A model generated the notes under the pieces. That model saw only the letters and a list, made by a program, of their open reading frames with translations. It was not told the DNA's origin and made no database searches. Below, piece by piece: positions 32,466-40,437 of a stretch of DNA of 64,000 nucleotides. This DNA comes from Streptomyces sp. SN-593 (GTDB lineage: Bacteria; Actinomycetota; Actinomycetes; Streptomycetales; Streptomycetaceae), in assembly GCF_016756395.1 (NCBI RefSeq), contig NZ_AP018365.1, forward strand, positions 5,707,001 through 5,771,000, read 5' to 3'. The position numbers were made by a program, and so were the translations under genes. The first letter of the stretch is position 1. Each line of letters starts with the position of its first letter.

Positions 32466-34487
32466 TCACTTCGCGGGCACCACGTCCACGTCGTCCGCGC
32501 TCACGAACGCCATGCGGTGGTTGTAGACGATCTCGTACACCTTCGTCGTCCCGATGAAGTCGGTCCGGTCGTGCGGCGCGGAGCCGTCGTAGTAGATCGC
32601 GAAGTACGAGTCGGTGTTGACCGCCGGGCCCGACGCGACGTACGACTGGCCGGCCGCGATCGCGTACTTCTTCGCGGGGGTCTGCGGGCGCGGCGCGGTG
32701 CCGCCCTCGAAGGCCACGAAGTCCGCCGGGTAGACCGAGGACTCCGGGTAGGCGGTGGTGTAGACGGGGATCGTGGACCGGCCGGCCTTGGGCACGATCC
32801 GTTCGGCCGTCACCGGCACGGTCGTCGGGTGCTGCGCGGAGTCCTGGAGCCACGCCTCCTGCCCGCCGTACCAGATGGCGGTCCAGCCGGGCCTGCGGTC
32901 GGCCACGACGTACTGCTCGCCGGCGGGCGCCTTGTCGCCCCAGTCGTTCATCGCGTTCGTGCCCGCCCCGGTCGGGTGCAGGTACGGGTCGGCGAGCAGC
33001 GGCGCGCCCGTGCTCGGCGCGGTGTACAGCGGCACGAAGCTGGACGGCGCGTCGCTGGAGGTCACCGGGCAGTCGAAGCTGCGGTACGGGCCGGGGAACT
33101 GCTTGTAGCCCTGCACGTCGTCGCAGTACGTGGTGGTCTGCTCGTTGTCCTGGTAGCCGGGCTTGATCGCGACGACGTCGCTGCCCTTCTTCGCGGTGGC
33201 GTGGATCGGCGCGCCGAGCAGGTCGAAGAAGTGCTCCCAGTCCCAGCCCGGTCCCGGGTCCCAGTGCTGGGTGGCGATGCCGGCCTCGGTGCCGCCGGGG
33301 ATGTTGTCGTGGCCGAGGATGTGCGCGCGGTCCAGCGGGATGTCGTACTTGGCCGCCAGGTACTTCACCAGGTTCGCGGTCGAGCGGTACAGGTTCTCGC
33401 TGAACCAGGCGGCGCCGTGGGTGGCCCACGCCTCCTGCTCGATGCCGATCGAGTGCTGGTAGAAGGAGCGGTTCGCGCTGTCCCAGGCGATGTCCTTGTC
33501 CGGCGTCATCTGGGTGACCAGGCCGTCGGAGGAGCGCACCACGTAGTTCGCGCCGGCGAAGTAGGTCGGGTCGCGGAACAGGTCGAGGGTGCCGTCGTAG
33601 GTCTCGTCGGTGGTGTGCAGCGTGATGTAGCGGATGTCCAGGCCGCCGTTCGGGCGGTCGGCGATGTCGTGGCTGCCGTAGTCGGCGAGGTCGTCCGGGT
33701 CCAGCAGGCTGTAGGCGCCCGGGATGTAGTCGCACGTCACGGACTTGGGGCACTCGGGCTTCTGGTCGCTCTGCGGCGGCGTGACGTCCTTCAGGCCCAG
33801 CTTGCGCACGTCGGCGCGGTTCGGGTGCAGCCCGCGCACCGGGGCCAGCGTGATCTGCTGGCCGTCGTCGGTGGTCCGGCTCTCGCCGGTGCGCAGCGCG
33901 CTCCAGACGCCGTCGGCGAACGCCTGGGCGACCTTGTCCTCGGTGGACTGGCCGTAGCGCGCCGCGGCGGCGTACCAGCCGTCCACGGTGCGCGGCAGCC
34001 TGCCGTGCCCGTAGCTCCTGGCGTACGAGGCGAGCAGCGCGGCGCCGCCGCGGATGTTCTGCGCCTCGTCGCCCTGCACGGTCGCGGTGTCGGTGCCCAG
34101 CAGCGCGGCCGCGGCGGCCGCGGTGTGCTCGGCGGGCGCCTTGAGCAGGTCGGCGTAGCGGGGCGACGCGGTGGTCAGGCCGTCGGCGTCGAGTTCCTTC
34201 GCGGTGAGGTCGGTGAGGTTCATCGGGCCGTAGCCGGCCTCGGCGTTCTCCTGCCCGGCGTGGTCCTCCCACCGGGTCTCGTAGAACGACACCGCTTCGA
34301 GGACCGGCGCGGGCACGCCGAACTCGGTGGCGGCCGCGGTGAACTCGGCCTGCCGGGTGGACTGCGGGTCGGCGGCCTGCGCGGCCGACCCGGTGACCGC
34401 GGTCACCGACAGGCCGGCCAGCAGCGACATCGCCGCGACCAGCGTGGCGGTTCTGCCCCTGCGCGGGCGGGTGAGGGGGTGGTGCAT
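32466..34487 (-). CDS. Secreted N-acetylmuramoyl-L-alanine amidase with lysozyme-like N-terminal region
   Basis: 673-residue secreted protein. A Sec/Tat-like signal with HHPLTRPRRGR then a hydrophobic stretch ends near SAAQA. Residues about 45-220 look like a lytic-transglycosylase/lysozyme-like fold (FGVPAPVLEAVSFYETRWED, a GYGPMNLTDL turn, AAARYGQSTEDK). A zinc Amidase_2 domain follows (YITLHTTDETYDG, YQHSIGIEQE, AHILGHDNIPGG), and then about 250 residues of beta-rich repeats that could bind cell wall. It cuts the bond between MurNAc and L-Ala in peptidoglycan. ATG 34487 has GAGGAGCC upstream. It is convergent with MurR/RpiR. Confidence 0.88.
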   Translation of the reverse strand: MHHPLTRPRRGRTATLVAAMSLLAGLSVTAVTGSAAQAADPQSTRQAEFTAAATEFGVPAPVLEAVSFYETRWEDHAGQENAEAGYGPMNLTDLTAKELDADGLTTASPRYADLLKAPAEHTAAAAAALLGTDTATVQGDEAQNIRGGAALLASYARSYGHGRLPRTVDGWYAAAARYGQSTEDKVAQAFADGVWSALRTGESRTTDDGQQITLAPVRGLHPNRADVRKLGLKDVTPPQSDQKPECPKSVTCDYIPGAYSLLDPDDLADYGSHDIADRPNGGLDIRYITLHTTDETYDGTLDLFRDPTYFAGANYVVRSSDGLVTQMTPDKDIAWDSANRSFYQHSIGIEQEAWATHGAAWFSENLYRSTANLVKYLAAKYDIPLDRAHILGHDNIPGGTEAGIATQHWDPGPGWDWEHFFDLLGAPIHATAKKGSDVVAIKPGYQDNEQTTTYCDDVQGYKQFPGPYRSFDCPVTSSDAPSSFVPLYTAPSTGAPLLADPYLHPTGAGTNAMNDWGDKAPAGEQYVVADRRPGWTAIWYGGQEAWLQDSAQHPTTVPVTAERIVPKAGRSTIPVYTTAYPESSVYPADFVAFEGGTAPRPQTPAKKYAIAAGQSYVASGPAVNTDSYFAIYYDGSAPHDRTDFIGTTKVYEIVYNHRMAFVSADDVDVVPAK

Positions 34488-34587
34488 CCAGGCTCCTCGC
34501 GTTCCGTTCGGACGGGCACGGAGATCCGTGCTGCGCCGCAGCCTGGCGAGGTCGACTGGCAGTAAGCAACCTCCTCGACGTAAATCC

Positions 34588-34602
34588 TGAAAGTTTTCTT
34601 CA
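34588..34602. promoter_or_regulatory. Semi-palindrome upstream of the amidase
   Basis: TGAAAGTTTTCTTCA (arms TGAA/TTCA) lies about 100 bases before the amidase start, in a locally AT-rich patch. It may be an operator for a cell-wall-enzyme regulator; I have no firm assignment. Confidence 0.35.
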
Positions 34603-34696
34603 CCGGCGGGGGTGCGGGTCGGTGCGAGTCGGGTGATACCGCCCCCGCCGGCGGCCGCGGCCGGGACGGAACCGGGCGGGCGCCCGGGGCTGGCCC

Positions 34697-34710
34697 TGAC
34701 GCGCACGTCA
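34697..34710 (+). promoter_or_regulatory. MerR-type operator dyad
   Basis: TGACG-CGCA-CGTCA followed by AGG lies 19 bases before the MerR gene start. TGACG...CGTCAAGG dyads are typical of MerR-family operators placed in the spacer of their own promoter. Confidence 0.6.
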
Positions 34711-34728
34711 AGGTCTACCGTCGCCCGT

Positions 34729-35148
34729 ATGCGCATCGGTGAACTCGCGGACCGGGCGGGCACCACGACCCGTGCCCTCCGCTACTACGAATCCCTCGGG
34801 CTGCTGCCGCCCGCCGGGCGGGCCGCCAACGGCTACCGCTCCTACGGCGACGAGCACGTGCGGCTGCTGGAGCAGATCCGCACCCTCCAGGACTTCGGCT
34901 TCGGCCTGGAGGAGACCCGGCCCTTCGTGGAGTGCCTGCGGGCCGGCCACGAGAGCGGGGACACCTGCGCGGACTCGCTCGCGGTCTACCGGCGCAAGCT
35001 CGCCGAACTGGACGCGTGCGTCGAGCGGTTGAGGTCCGTACGGGACCAGGTCGCCGCGCAGCTCGCCCGGGCGGAGCTGGCCGCGTCGGCCGGCGGGGAA
35101 CCGATGTGCGAGCTGGCACCACCGACCGAGAGGACCCCTTCGCCATGA
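34729..35148 (+). CDS. MerR-family transcriptional regulator
   Basis: 139-residue activator/repressor. The N-terminal MerR HTH is complete: MRIGELADRAGTTTRALRYY, then ESLGLLPPAGRAANGYRSYG and the second-helix region VRLLEQIRTLQDFGFGLEET. A long dimerisation helix follows (about 85-120). Cys64 in FVECL, Cys73 in DTCADS, a Cys in LDACVER and a late Cys in PMCEL could support redox or metal sensing, but they are not arranged as the SoxR 2Fe-2S motif. The stop overlaps the thioredoxin ATG (ATGA), so the pair is translationally coupled and probably autoregulated through the upstream dyad. Confidence 0.87.
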   Translation: MRIGELADRAGTTTRALRYYESLGLLPPAGRAANGYRSYGDEHVRLLEQIRTLQDFGFGLEETRPFVECLRAGHESGDTCADSLAVYRRKLAELDACVERLRSVRDQVAAQLARAELAASAGGEPMCELAPPTERTPSP

Positions 35149-35519
35149 CCGCCACCACTGGTAGCACCACCACCGGCGCCGCCGCCGGCCACCTGCACCC
35201 GGGCGTGCCCGTCACCACCGACGCGACCTTCGCCGCCGACGTGCTCGGCTCCGACCTGCCGGTGCTGGTGGACTTCACCGCGTCCTGGTGCCCGCCGTGC
35301 CGCATGATCGCGCCGGTGCTCGCGGAGGTCGCCGCCGAGCAGGCCGGCCGGCTGCGGGTCGTCCAGCTCGACGTGGACCGCAATCCCGCCACCCAGGCCG
35401 CCTACGGGGTGCTGTCGATGCCGACGCTGATGCTCTTCCGGGCCGGCGAGCCGGTCAAGGTACTGGTGGGCGCGCGGCCGAAGCGCCGGCTGATGCAGGA
35501 GCTCGCCGACGAGATCTGA
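35145..35519 (+). CDS. Thioredoxin-like protein with a CPPC active site
   Basis: 124-residue cytosolic thioredoxin fold. The redox motif is WCPPC (Cys49 and Cys52) instead of the usual WCGPC. Other family features are present: PVLVDFTASW before it, RMIAPVLAEVA after it, VQLDVDRNP, and the cis-Pro loop GVLSMPTLMLF. The Gly-to-Pro change normally shifts redox potential and substrate range. A ~28-residue Thr/Ala-rich N-terminus precedes the fold. Co-transcription with a MerR regulator (4-base overlap) suggests it is induced by a specific redox or chemical signal. I saw no SigR promoter in front of the pair. Confidence 0.9.
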   Translation: MTATTGSTTTGAAAGHLHPGVPVTTDATFAADVLGSDLPVLVDFTASWCPPCRMIAPVLAEVAAEQAGRLRVVQLDVDRNPATQAAYGVLSMPTLMLFRAGEPVKVLVGARPKRRLMQELADEI

Positions 35520-35522
35520 GCC

Positions 35523-35643
35523 GTGCGCCGCGGCGTATGGGGCCGCGGCGCACGGGCACCGCACCGGTGCCGCACACGACGACGGTCCCGCCGCGTGACC
35601 GCCCCCACCCAAACGTGGGGAACGTCACACGGGCGGGACCGTC
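35523..35643. terminator. Two hairpins between thioredoxin and sodN
   Basis: The first has perfect 12-base arms (35523-35534 and 35542-35553). The second is larger: GACGGTCCCGCC at 35581-35592 pairs with GGCGGGACCGTC at 35632-35643 and encloses a GTGAC/GTCAC and a CCCCAC/GTGGGG stem. They terminate convergent transcripts. Confidence 0.85.
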
Positions 35644-35669
35644 GGTCGTCTGCCCTGGTGCGGCGGGCG

Positions 35670-36065
35670 TCAGGCCTTCTTGGTCTCCCAGAAGATCGTG
35701 TCGATCTGGGCGATCAGGTCGAGGGCCTTCTGGCCGGTCGCGGGGTCGTTCGACGCCTTGGCGGCGCTGAGCGCCTTCAGGGTGTCGTTGACGAGCTGGT
35801 GAAGCTGCGGGTACTTCTCGAAGTGCGGGGCCTTGAAGTAGTCGCTCCACAGCACCGAGACGTGGTGCTTGGCGAGTTCCGCGCGCTGCTCCTTGATCAG
35901 GACAGCGCGGGTGCGGAAGTCAGCGTCCTCGTTGGCCTGGTACTTCTCCTGCACCGCCTTCACCGACTCGGCCTCGATGCGGGCCTGGGCCGGGTCGTAC
36001 ACGCCGCACGGCAGGTCGCAGTGGGCGCTTACCTTCACCTTGGGCGCGAACAGGCGAGTGAACAT
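35670..36065 (-). CDS. sodN: Nickel-containing superoxide dismutase
   Basis: 131-residue precursor of the hexameric Ni-SOD that dismutates superoxide in the cytoplasm. Residues 1-14 (MFTRLFAPKVKVSA) form the pro-peptide removed during maturation. The mature enzyme then begins His-Cys-Asp-Leu-Pro-Cys-Gly-Val-Tyr, the nickel hook. It continues with ARIEAESVKAVQEKYQANED and a helical bundle ending ALDLIAQIDTIFWETKKA. The divergent neighbour sodX encodes the predicted processing protease. In streptomycetes nickel supply controls this gene; no specific operator is asserted here. Confidence 0.97.
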   Translation of the reverse strand: MFTRLFAPKVKVSAHCDLPCGVYDPAQARIEAESVKAVQEKYQANEDADFRTRAVLIKEQRAELAKHHVSVLWSDYFKAPHFEKYPQLHQLVNDTLKALSAAKASNDPATGQKALDLIAQIDTIFWETKKA

Positions 36066-36199
36066 GGCCGTCCTTCCTCGTGATCGTCTTTCGGGTGCGA
36101 CATTACTCCCTGGGGTAGTCGTTTTCCCGGCTGCCCCAGGTGGCTTAGGACGAAAGTCTGGTGCCACCCTGGGGGAAGCGACGAACCTGGAGGCGGAGG

Positions 36200-36625
36200 A
36201 TGCGGGAGCAGGGGGCGAGGCTGTCATGGCAGCTCGTCGAGGTCACCGGCCCGTCGATGGCACCGACACTGCTGCACGGCGACTGGCTGCTGATCCAGAA
36301 GATCAGCAGCGGGGCCGAGCAGGTACGCGAGGGGGACGTGGTGGTGATGCGGCATCCCCTGCAACAGGACCTGCTGATCGTGAAGCGGGCGGTCGAGCGC
36401 CGCGGCACCGGCTGGTGGGTGATGGGGGACAACGCCTTCGTCGCCAACGACAGCCGGGAGTTCGGCACGGTGCCGGACGAGCTGGTGCTCGCCCGGGCCC
36501 GGGGCCGGTTCCGACCGCCCGGCGAGCTTCAGCGGTCGGTGGCGGGGGTGGCGTCCTGGGCCGCGTCCTGCGTGCGTCCGCTGCGCGCCGACCGGTCGTT
36601 CTCCAGGCGCTTGCGGGCACGGTAG
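36200..36625 (+). CDS. sodX: Nickel-type SOD maturation protease SodX
   Basis: 141-residue S26-family (signal-peptidase-like) serine protease predicted to cut the sodN pro-peptide. The catalytic Ser19 sits in VTGPSMAPTLLHGD and the general-base Lys62 in LLIVKRAVERRG. GDNAFVANDSREFG is the third conserved block. No clear membrane anchor is seen, unlike ordinary signal peptidases. ATG 36200 has GGAGG upstream. The last ~32 residues are basic and Ser/Arg-rich, and their DNA overlaps the 3-prime end of the convergent CGNR gene by 97 bases. That is unusual and may mean the tail is a recent extension. Confidence 0.92.
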   Translation: MREQGARLSWQLVEVTGPSMAPTLLHGDWLLIQKISSGAEQVREGDVVVMRHPLQQDLLIVKRAVERRGTGWWVMGDNAFVANDSREFGTVPDELVLARARGRFRPPGELQRSVAGVASWAASCVRPLRADRSFSRRLRAR

Positions 36626-37161
36626 GCCGCGACGTTCGCACGGGTGGCGCAGCGGTCGGAGCAGTACCGGCGCGAGCGGTTCGTGGACGTGTCGACGTAC
36701 GCGTTGCGGCAGGGGGCTGCTTCGCAGATTCCCAGCCGGTCCACGCCCAAGGAGGTGACCTGGACCGCCAGCCCCATGCACGCGCTCGCCGAGTACGCGG
36801 CGGCGGCGTTCGCCGCGTGGTCGGCCAGGTGCAGGTGCCAGTCGGGCCGGCCGGTCTCCTCGGCGAGCAGCGTGTGGCCGGAGATCTGCGGGCTGACCGG
36901 GAACTCCAGCATCAGCGCGTTGAGCAGGTCGACCGCGCGGACCTCGTCGTGCTCGCCGGCCGCCTCGAAGACCCCGCGCAGCCGGGTGCGCACGGCCCGC
37001 AGCCGGGCCACGTCGCTCTCGGTCACCCGCGCCGTGAGCTGGGACCCGCTCCCGCACAGCTCCCGCACGGCGTCGGTCGAGGTCAGGACGTCGGTGCCGC
37101 GCCGCGGCTCCTCGGTGTTCACCAGGCGCACGGCGTAGTCCGCGTAGTAGGCCAGTTCCAC
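36529..37161 (-). CDS. CGNR zinc-finger (ABATE-domain) regulator
   Basis: 210 residues. The N-terminal ABATE-like helical domain covers about 1-150 (MELAYYADYAVRLVNTEEPR at the start; WHLHLADHAANAAAAYSA later). A C-terminal CGNR finger reads LGICEAAPCRNAYVDTSTNR and RRYCSDRCATRANVAAYRAR, with Cys ligands in C-x4-C and C-x3-C pairs. The family is thought to bind DNA as stress or metabolic regulators in actinobacteria. GTG 37161 opens the conserved start. Its tail is Asp/Ala-rich and overlaps sodX on the opposite strand. Confidence 0.86.
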   Translation of the reverse strand: MELAYYADYAVRLVNTEEPRRGTDVLTSTDAVRELCGSGSQLTARVTESDVARLRAVRTRLRGVFEAAGEHDEVRAVDLLNALMLEFPVSPQISGHTLLAEETGRPDWHLHLADHAANAAAAYSASACMGLAVQVTSLGVDRLGICEAAPCRNAYVDTSTNRSRRYCSDRCATRANVAAYRARKRLENDRSARSGRTQDAAQDATPATDR

Positions 37162-37290
37162 GTGGGGTCCTCACTGATCACGGCCAGGGCTGCGTAACGG
37201 CCGCTCGACTCACCAGGGTATTACGTCCGTCGGCGGACGCCCCCGTACGGGCCCCCGCGCCGGCGCACCGGACGCGGGGGCCCGCACCCG

Positions 37291-38094
37291 TCACAGCACC
37301 TTCGACAGGAACGCCTTGGTGCGCTCGTGCTGCGGGCGGGAGAGCACGTCCCGGGGGTGGCCGGACTCCACGACCCGGCCGTCGTCCATGAAGACCAGCG
37401 CGTCGCCGACCTCCCGGGCGAAGCCCATCTCGTGGGTGACGACGATCATCGTCATGCCGTCCTCCGCCAGCCCGCGCATCACGTCGAGCACGTCGCCGAC
37501 GAGTTCCGGGTCGAGCGCCGAGGTCGGCTCGTCGAAGAGCATCAGCTTGGGCTCCATGGCGAGCGCCCGCGCGATCGCCACCCGCTGCTGCTGGCCGCCG
37601 GAGAGCTGGGAGGGGTAGTTGGCCGCCTTGTCGGCCAGCCCCACCCGGTCCAGCAGGCGCGCGGCCCGTTCCCGGGCCACCGCCTTGCTCTCCCGGCGGA
37701 CCTGCACCGGGCCCTCCATGACGTTCTCGATCGCGGTGAGGTGCGGGAAGAGGTTGAAGCGCTGGAAGACCATCCCGATGTCCCGCCGCTTGGCGGCCAC
37801 CTCGCGGTCGCGCAGCTCGTGGAGCCTGCCGCCGTGCTCGCGGTAGCCGATCAGCGCGCCGTCCACCCACAGCCGTCCGGCGCTGATCTGCTCCAGGTGG
37901 TTGACGCACCGCAGGAAGGTGGACTTGCCCGAACCGGACGGCCCGATCAGGCAGAACACCTCGCGCGGCGCCACCTCCAGGTCGATGCCCTTGAGGATGT
38001 GCGCGGCCCCGAAGGACTTGTGCACCGCCTCGGCCCGCACCATCGGCGCGGCGCCGGATGCCGCCGGCCCGGCGCCCTTGCTGGTCGTGCTCAT
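37291..38094 (-). CDS. Amino-acid ABC transporter ATP-binding protein
   Basis: 267-residue cytoplasmic ATPase of the polar-amino-acid (GlnQ/GluA) type. Walker A is IGPSGSGKST, the signature LSGGQQQRVAIARAL, Walker B LMLFDEPTSALDP, and the H-loop VTHEMGFAREVGD. The start is ATG 38094, one base after the permease stop (TGAgATG), so translation is coupled. An N-terminal ~18-residue Ser/Ala/Gly-rich tail precedes VRAEAVHKSFG. It is the last gene of a three-gene leftward operon: binding protein, permease, ATPase. Confidence 0.94.
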   Translation of the reverse strand: MSTTSKGAGPAASGAAPMVRAEAVHKSFGAAHILKGIDLEVAPREVFCLIGPSGSGKSTFLRCVNHLEQISAGRLWVDGALIGYREHGGRLHELRDREVAAKRRDIGMVFQRFNLFPHLTAIENVMEGPVQVRRESKAVARERAARLLDRVGLADKAANYPSQLSGGQQQRVAIARALAMEPKLMLFDEPTSALDPELVGDVLDVMRGLAEDGMTMIVVTHEMGFAREVGDALVFMDDGRVVESGHPRDVLSRPQHERTKAFLSKVL

Positions 38095-38095
38095 C

Positions 38096-39067
38096 TCAGG
38101 CCACCTTCGGTCGGCGCACGGTGGACAGGTTGCTCCTGATCCGCTGCCACGGGGTCGGCGGCAGCGAGCGCTGCGAACCGCGCGCGTACCGCCGCTCCAT
38201 GTAGAACTGGCCGACACTGAAGACACTGGTCAGCACCAGGTACCAGACCGAGGCGACGAAGAACATCTCCATGATCGCGGTGGTGTCGCTGCCGATGTTG
38301 GTGGCGGCGCGCAGCAGTTCGGTGTACTGCACCACCGAGACCAGCGACGAGGTCTTCAGCATGTTGATGAACTCGTTGCCGGTCGGCGGGATGATCACCC
38401 GCATGGCCTGCGGCAGGATGATCCGGCGCATCGTCTTCGCGCCGGTCATGCCGAGCGCCTGCGCCGCCTCGGACTGCCCCTCGTCCACCGACTGGATGCC
38501 GGCCCGGACGATCTCGGCCATGTACGCGCCCTCGTTGAGGCCGAGGCCCAGCAGCGCGGCCACGAACGGCGTCATCACGGCCGTGGTGTCGTTCTTGTAC
38601 AGCGGCATCAGGTTGATGGTGTGGAAGATCAACGCGAGGTTGAACCACATCAGCAGTTGCACGTACACCGGGGTGCCGCGGAAGAACCAGATGTACAGCC
38701 ACGCCACCGCGCCGGTCACCGGGTTCCGCGACAGCCGCATCACCGCGAAGAGCACGCCCAGCACCAAGCCCATGGCCATGGAGCACACCGAGATCAGGAT
38801 GGTGTGCCACACGCCCTGCAGGATGGTGTGGTCGAAGAGCCGGTCGCGGACGGTGCCCCACAGGATGTCGCCCTGGGAGAAGGCGTAGGCGAGCCAGCCC
38901 AGCAGCGCGAGCACCACCAGCCCGGCCAGCCAGCGGCCGTAGTGGCGCACCGGGACGGCGCGGATCGGTTCGTACGGCACGACCGCGGGCGGCGCGTCCG
39001 ACGGGCCGTCCGGCGGGTTGTCCGAGGGGGTGCCGGCGGGTTCCGGGCCGGCCACTGCACCGGTCAT
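38096..39067 (-). CDS. Amino-acid ABC transporter permease
   Basis: 323-residue HisM/GlnP-type permease. About five or six helices span residues 45-300, starting WLAGLVVLALLGWLAYAF. The family motif is VWHTILISVCSMAMGLVLG, and the ATPase-contacting loop reads SEAAQALGMTGAKTMRRIIL with PQAMRVIIPPTGNEF. A ~40-residue Pro/Asp-rich N-terminus is cytoplasmic. As in other single-permease systems it should act as a homodimer. The gene starts one base after the binding-protein stop. Confidence 0.93.
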   Translation of the reverse strand: MTGAVAGPEPAGTPSDNPPDGPSDAPPAVVPYEPIRAVPVRHYGRWLAGLVVLALLGWLAYAFSQGDILWGTVRDRLFDHTILQGVWHTILISVCSMAMGLVLGVLFAVMRLSRNPVTGAVAWLYIWFFRGTPVYVQLLMWFNLALIFHTINLMPLYKNDTTAVMTPFVAALLGLGLNEGAYMAEIVRAGIQSVDEGQSEAAQALGMTGAKTMRRIILPQAMRVIIPPTGNEFINMLKTSSLVSVVQYTELLRAATNIGSDTTAIMEMFFVASVWYLVLTSVFSVGQFYMERRYARGSQRSLPPTPWQRIRSNLSTVRRPKVA

Positions 39068-39068
39068 G

Positions 39069-40031
39069 TCAGGAGCCGCCGTTGATCGAGGCGGTCTTGA
39101 TCGCGCCGCTGTCGGCGTTCCACTTGTGCAGCACCTGGGCGTAGCTGCCGTCCTGGATGATCGCGTTCACCGCCTGCTGGAGCACGTCCCGCAACTGGCT
39201 GTTGCTCTTGTCCAGCGCGATCCCGAACGGTCCGGCGTCCGCCGGCGAGCCGGCGACCTCGAAGTCCTTGCCGCCGCCGGACTTCTGCGCGATGTAGGCG
39301 GCCACCGGGGTGTCGTTGAGGTCGGCCACCGCGCCGCCGGCCTTGACCCGGGTCTGCGCCTCGGCGTCGGTGTCGAACGCCTGGATGGTCAGGCCCTTCG
39401 ACCCGCACGCCGTCTTCTGCTTCTTGAAGGCGTCCTCGTAGATCGTGCCCCGCTGCACCGCCACCGTCTGGCCGCAGACGTCGGCGAGCGAGGTGACGTT
39501 CTTCGGGTTGCCCTTCTGGACGAGCAGGGAGGAGCCGGACATGTAGTAGTCGACGAAGTCGACGCCCTTGCCGGTCTTCTTGCCCTTGTCGTCCAGTCCC
39601 TGCTGGCGGTCCTTGGTGTCGCTCATAGCGGACATCACGACGTCCTCGCGACCGGTGTACAGCGAGGTGATCAGACCGTCGAACTGGCCGTTGGTGAACT
39701 CCAGTTTCACCCCGAGCTGCTTCGACAGGGCCGCGCCGAGGTCCGGGTCTATCCCGATGATCTTGCCGTCGGACGTCTGCTCCATCGGGGCGTACGAGGC
39801 GTCGGTGCCGACCTTGATCACGCCCGCGTCCTGGAACTTCTGCGGCAGCTTCGAGAACAGCGGAGCCGCGGACTTGCTGGTCGAGGACGTGGCCCCGGAC
39901 GAACTACCGGAGTCGTCCTTCTTGGTCTGGTCGCCGCACCCGGTGAGCACCAGGGCGCCGGCGACCGCGAGAGCGGCAACCGCGGTGAGGCGCGTGAGGG
40001 GGGTCGTACACCGAGGGGAGCCTGCGGTCAT
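39069..40031 (-). CDS. Amino-acid ABC transporter substrate-binding lipoprotein
   Basis: 320-residue family-3 (polar amino acid) binding lipoprotein. A signal peptide with lipobox LTGC places Cys32 at the mature N-terminus, followed by a Ser/Thr/Lys linker. Binding-fold landmarks are IKVGTDASYAPMEQ, GIDPDLGAALSKQLGVKLEF, VMSAMSDTKDRQQG, VAVQRGTIYEDAF and VADLNDTPVAAYIA. ATG 40031 has GGAGG upstream, and longer frames are shadow. The ligand is likely glutamate, glutamine or a similar polar amino acid, but which one cannot be read. A 406-base gap to the divergent malic enzyme gene holds the promoters. Confidence 0.93.
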   Translation of the reverse strand: MTAGSPRCTTPLTRLTAVAALAVAGALVLTGCGDQTKKDDSGSSSGATSSTSKSAAPLFSKLPQKFQDAGVIKVGTDASYAPMEQTSDGKIIGIDPDLGAALSKQLGVKLEFTNGQFDGLITSLYTGREDVVMSAMSDTKDRQQGLDDKGKKTGKGVDFVDYYMSGSSLLVQKGNPKNVTSLADVCGQTVAVQRGTIYEDAFKKQKTACGSKGLTIQAFDTDAEAQTRVKAGGAVADLNDTPVAAYIAQKSGGGKDFEVAGSPADAGPFGIALDKSNSQLRDVLQQAVNAIIQDGSYAQVLHKWNADSGAIKTASINGGS

Positions 40032-40437
40032 CGCTGTGTCCTCCAACGAAACGAGCGTGTAACGGCGTTCGGTCCTTGGGCGTGGGGGGCACACATCTTC
40101 GAGTACCGCCACCCAGTGTGATCTGTGCATCTTGCCATCCGGACAGCCCCTGACAGGGTTCTCGTTGTGTCAAAATCGGATAACGGGCCATCCCCGGGCT
40201 GCCATCAGGCCGGCACACACCAGGCCGGACCAGGATGGGAGCCACGTCGTCCTCATTGCCCGCGCAGGGGGCGGCAGCGATAGAACTGGACCTTCACCCC
40301 TCATCAGGGGCCCCGGCGCGCGTGCGGCGCGCCTGGCGCCGTCCTGCCCCCGAACCCGGCGGCAGCGGCGCCGAGCCCGCCTCTCCCCGTCACCGGGGCG
40401 AGCACCCACCCTCACTTCTCGACCAAGGGGTCACACA
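40032..40437. other. Divergent promoter region, ABC importer / malic enzyme
   Basis: 406 bases without a gene. The minus strand shows TTGACA about 140 bases before the binding-protein start, but no good -10. A CCCTGACAGGG palindrome lies near 40148. The malic enzyme ribosome site AAGGGG lies at about 40424. No other structure stood out. Confidence 0.4.

Noticed and set aside
34488..34711. Minus-strand ORF extending the amidase N-terminus or a leader peptide
   Set aside because: The signal peptide begins properly at ATG 34487 with its own ribosome site; the upstream frame is Pro/Arg-rich.
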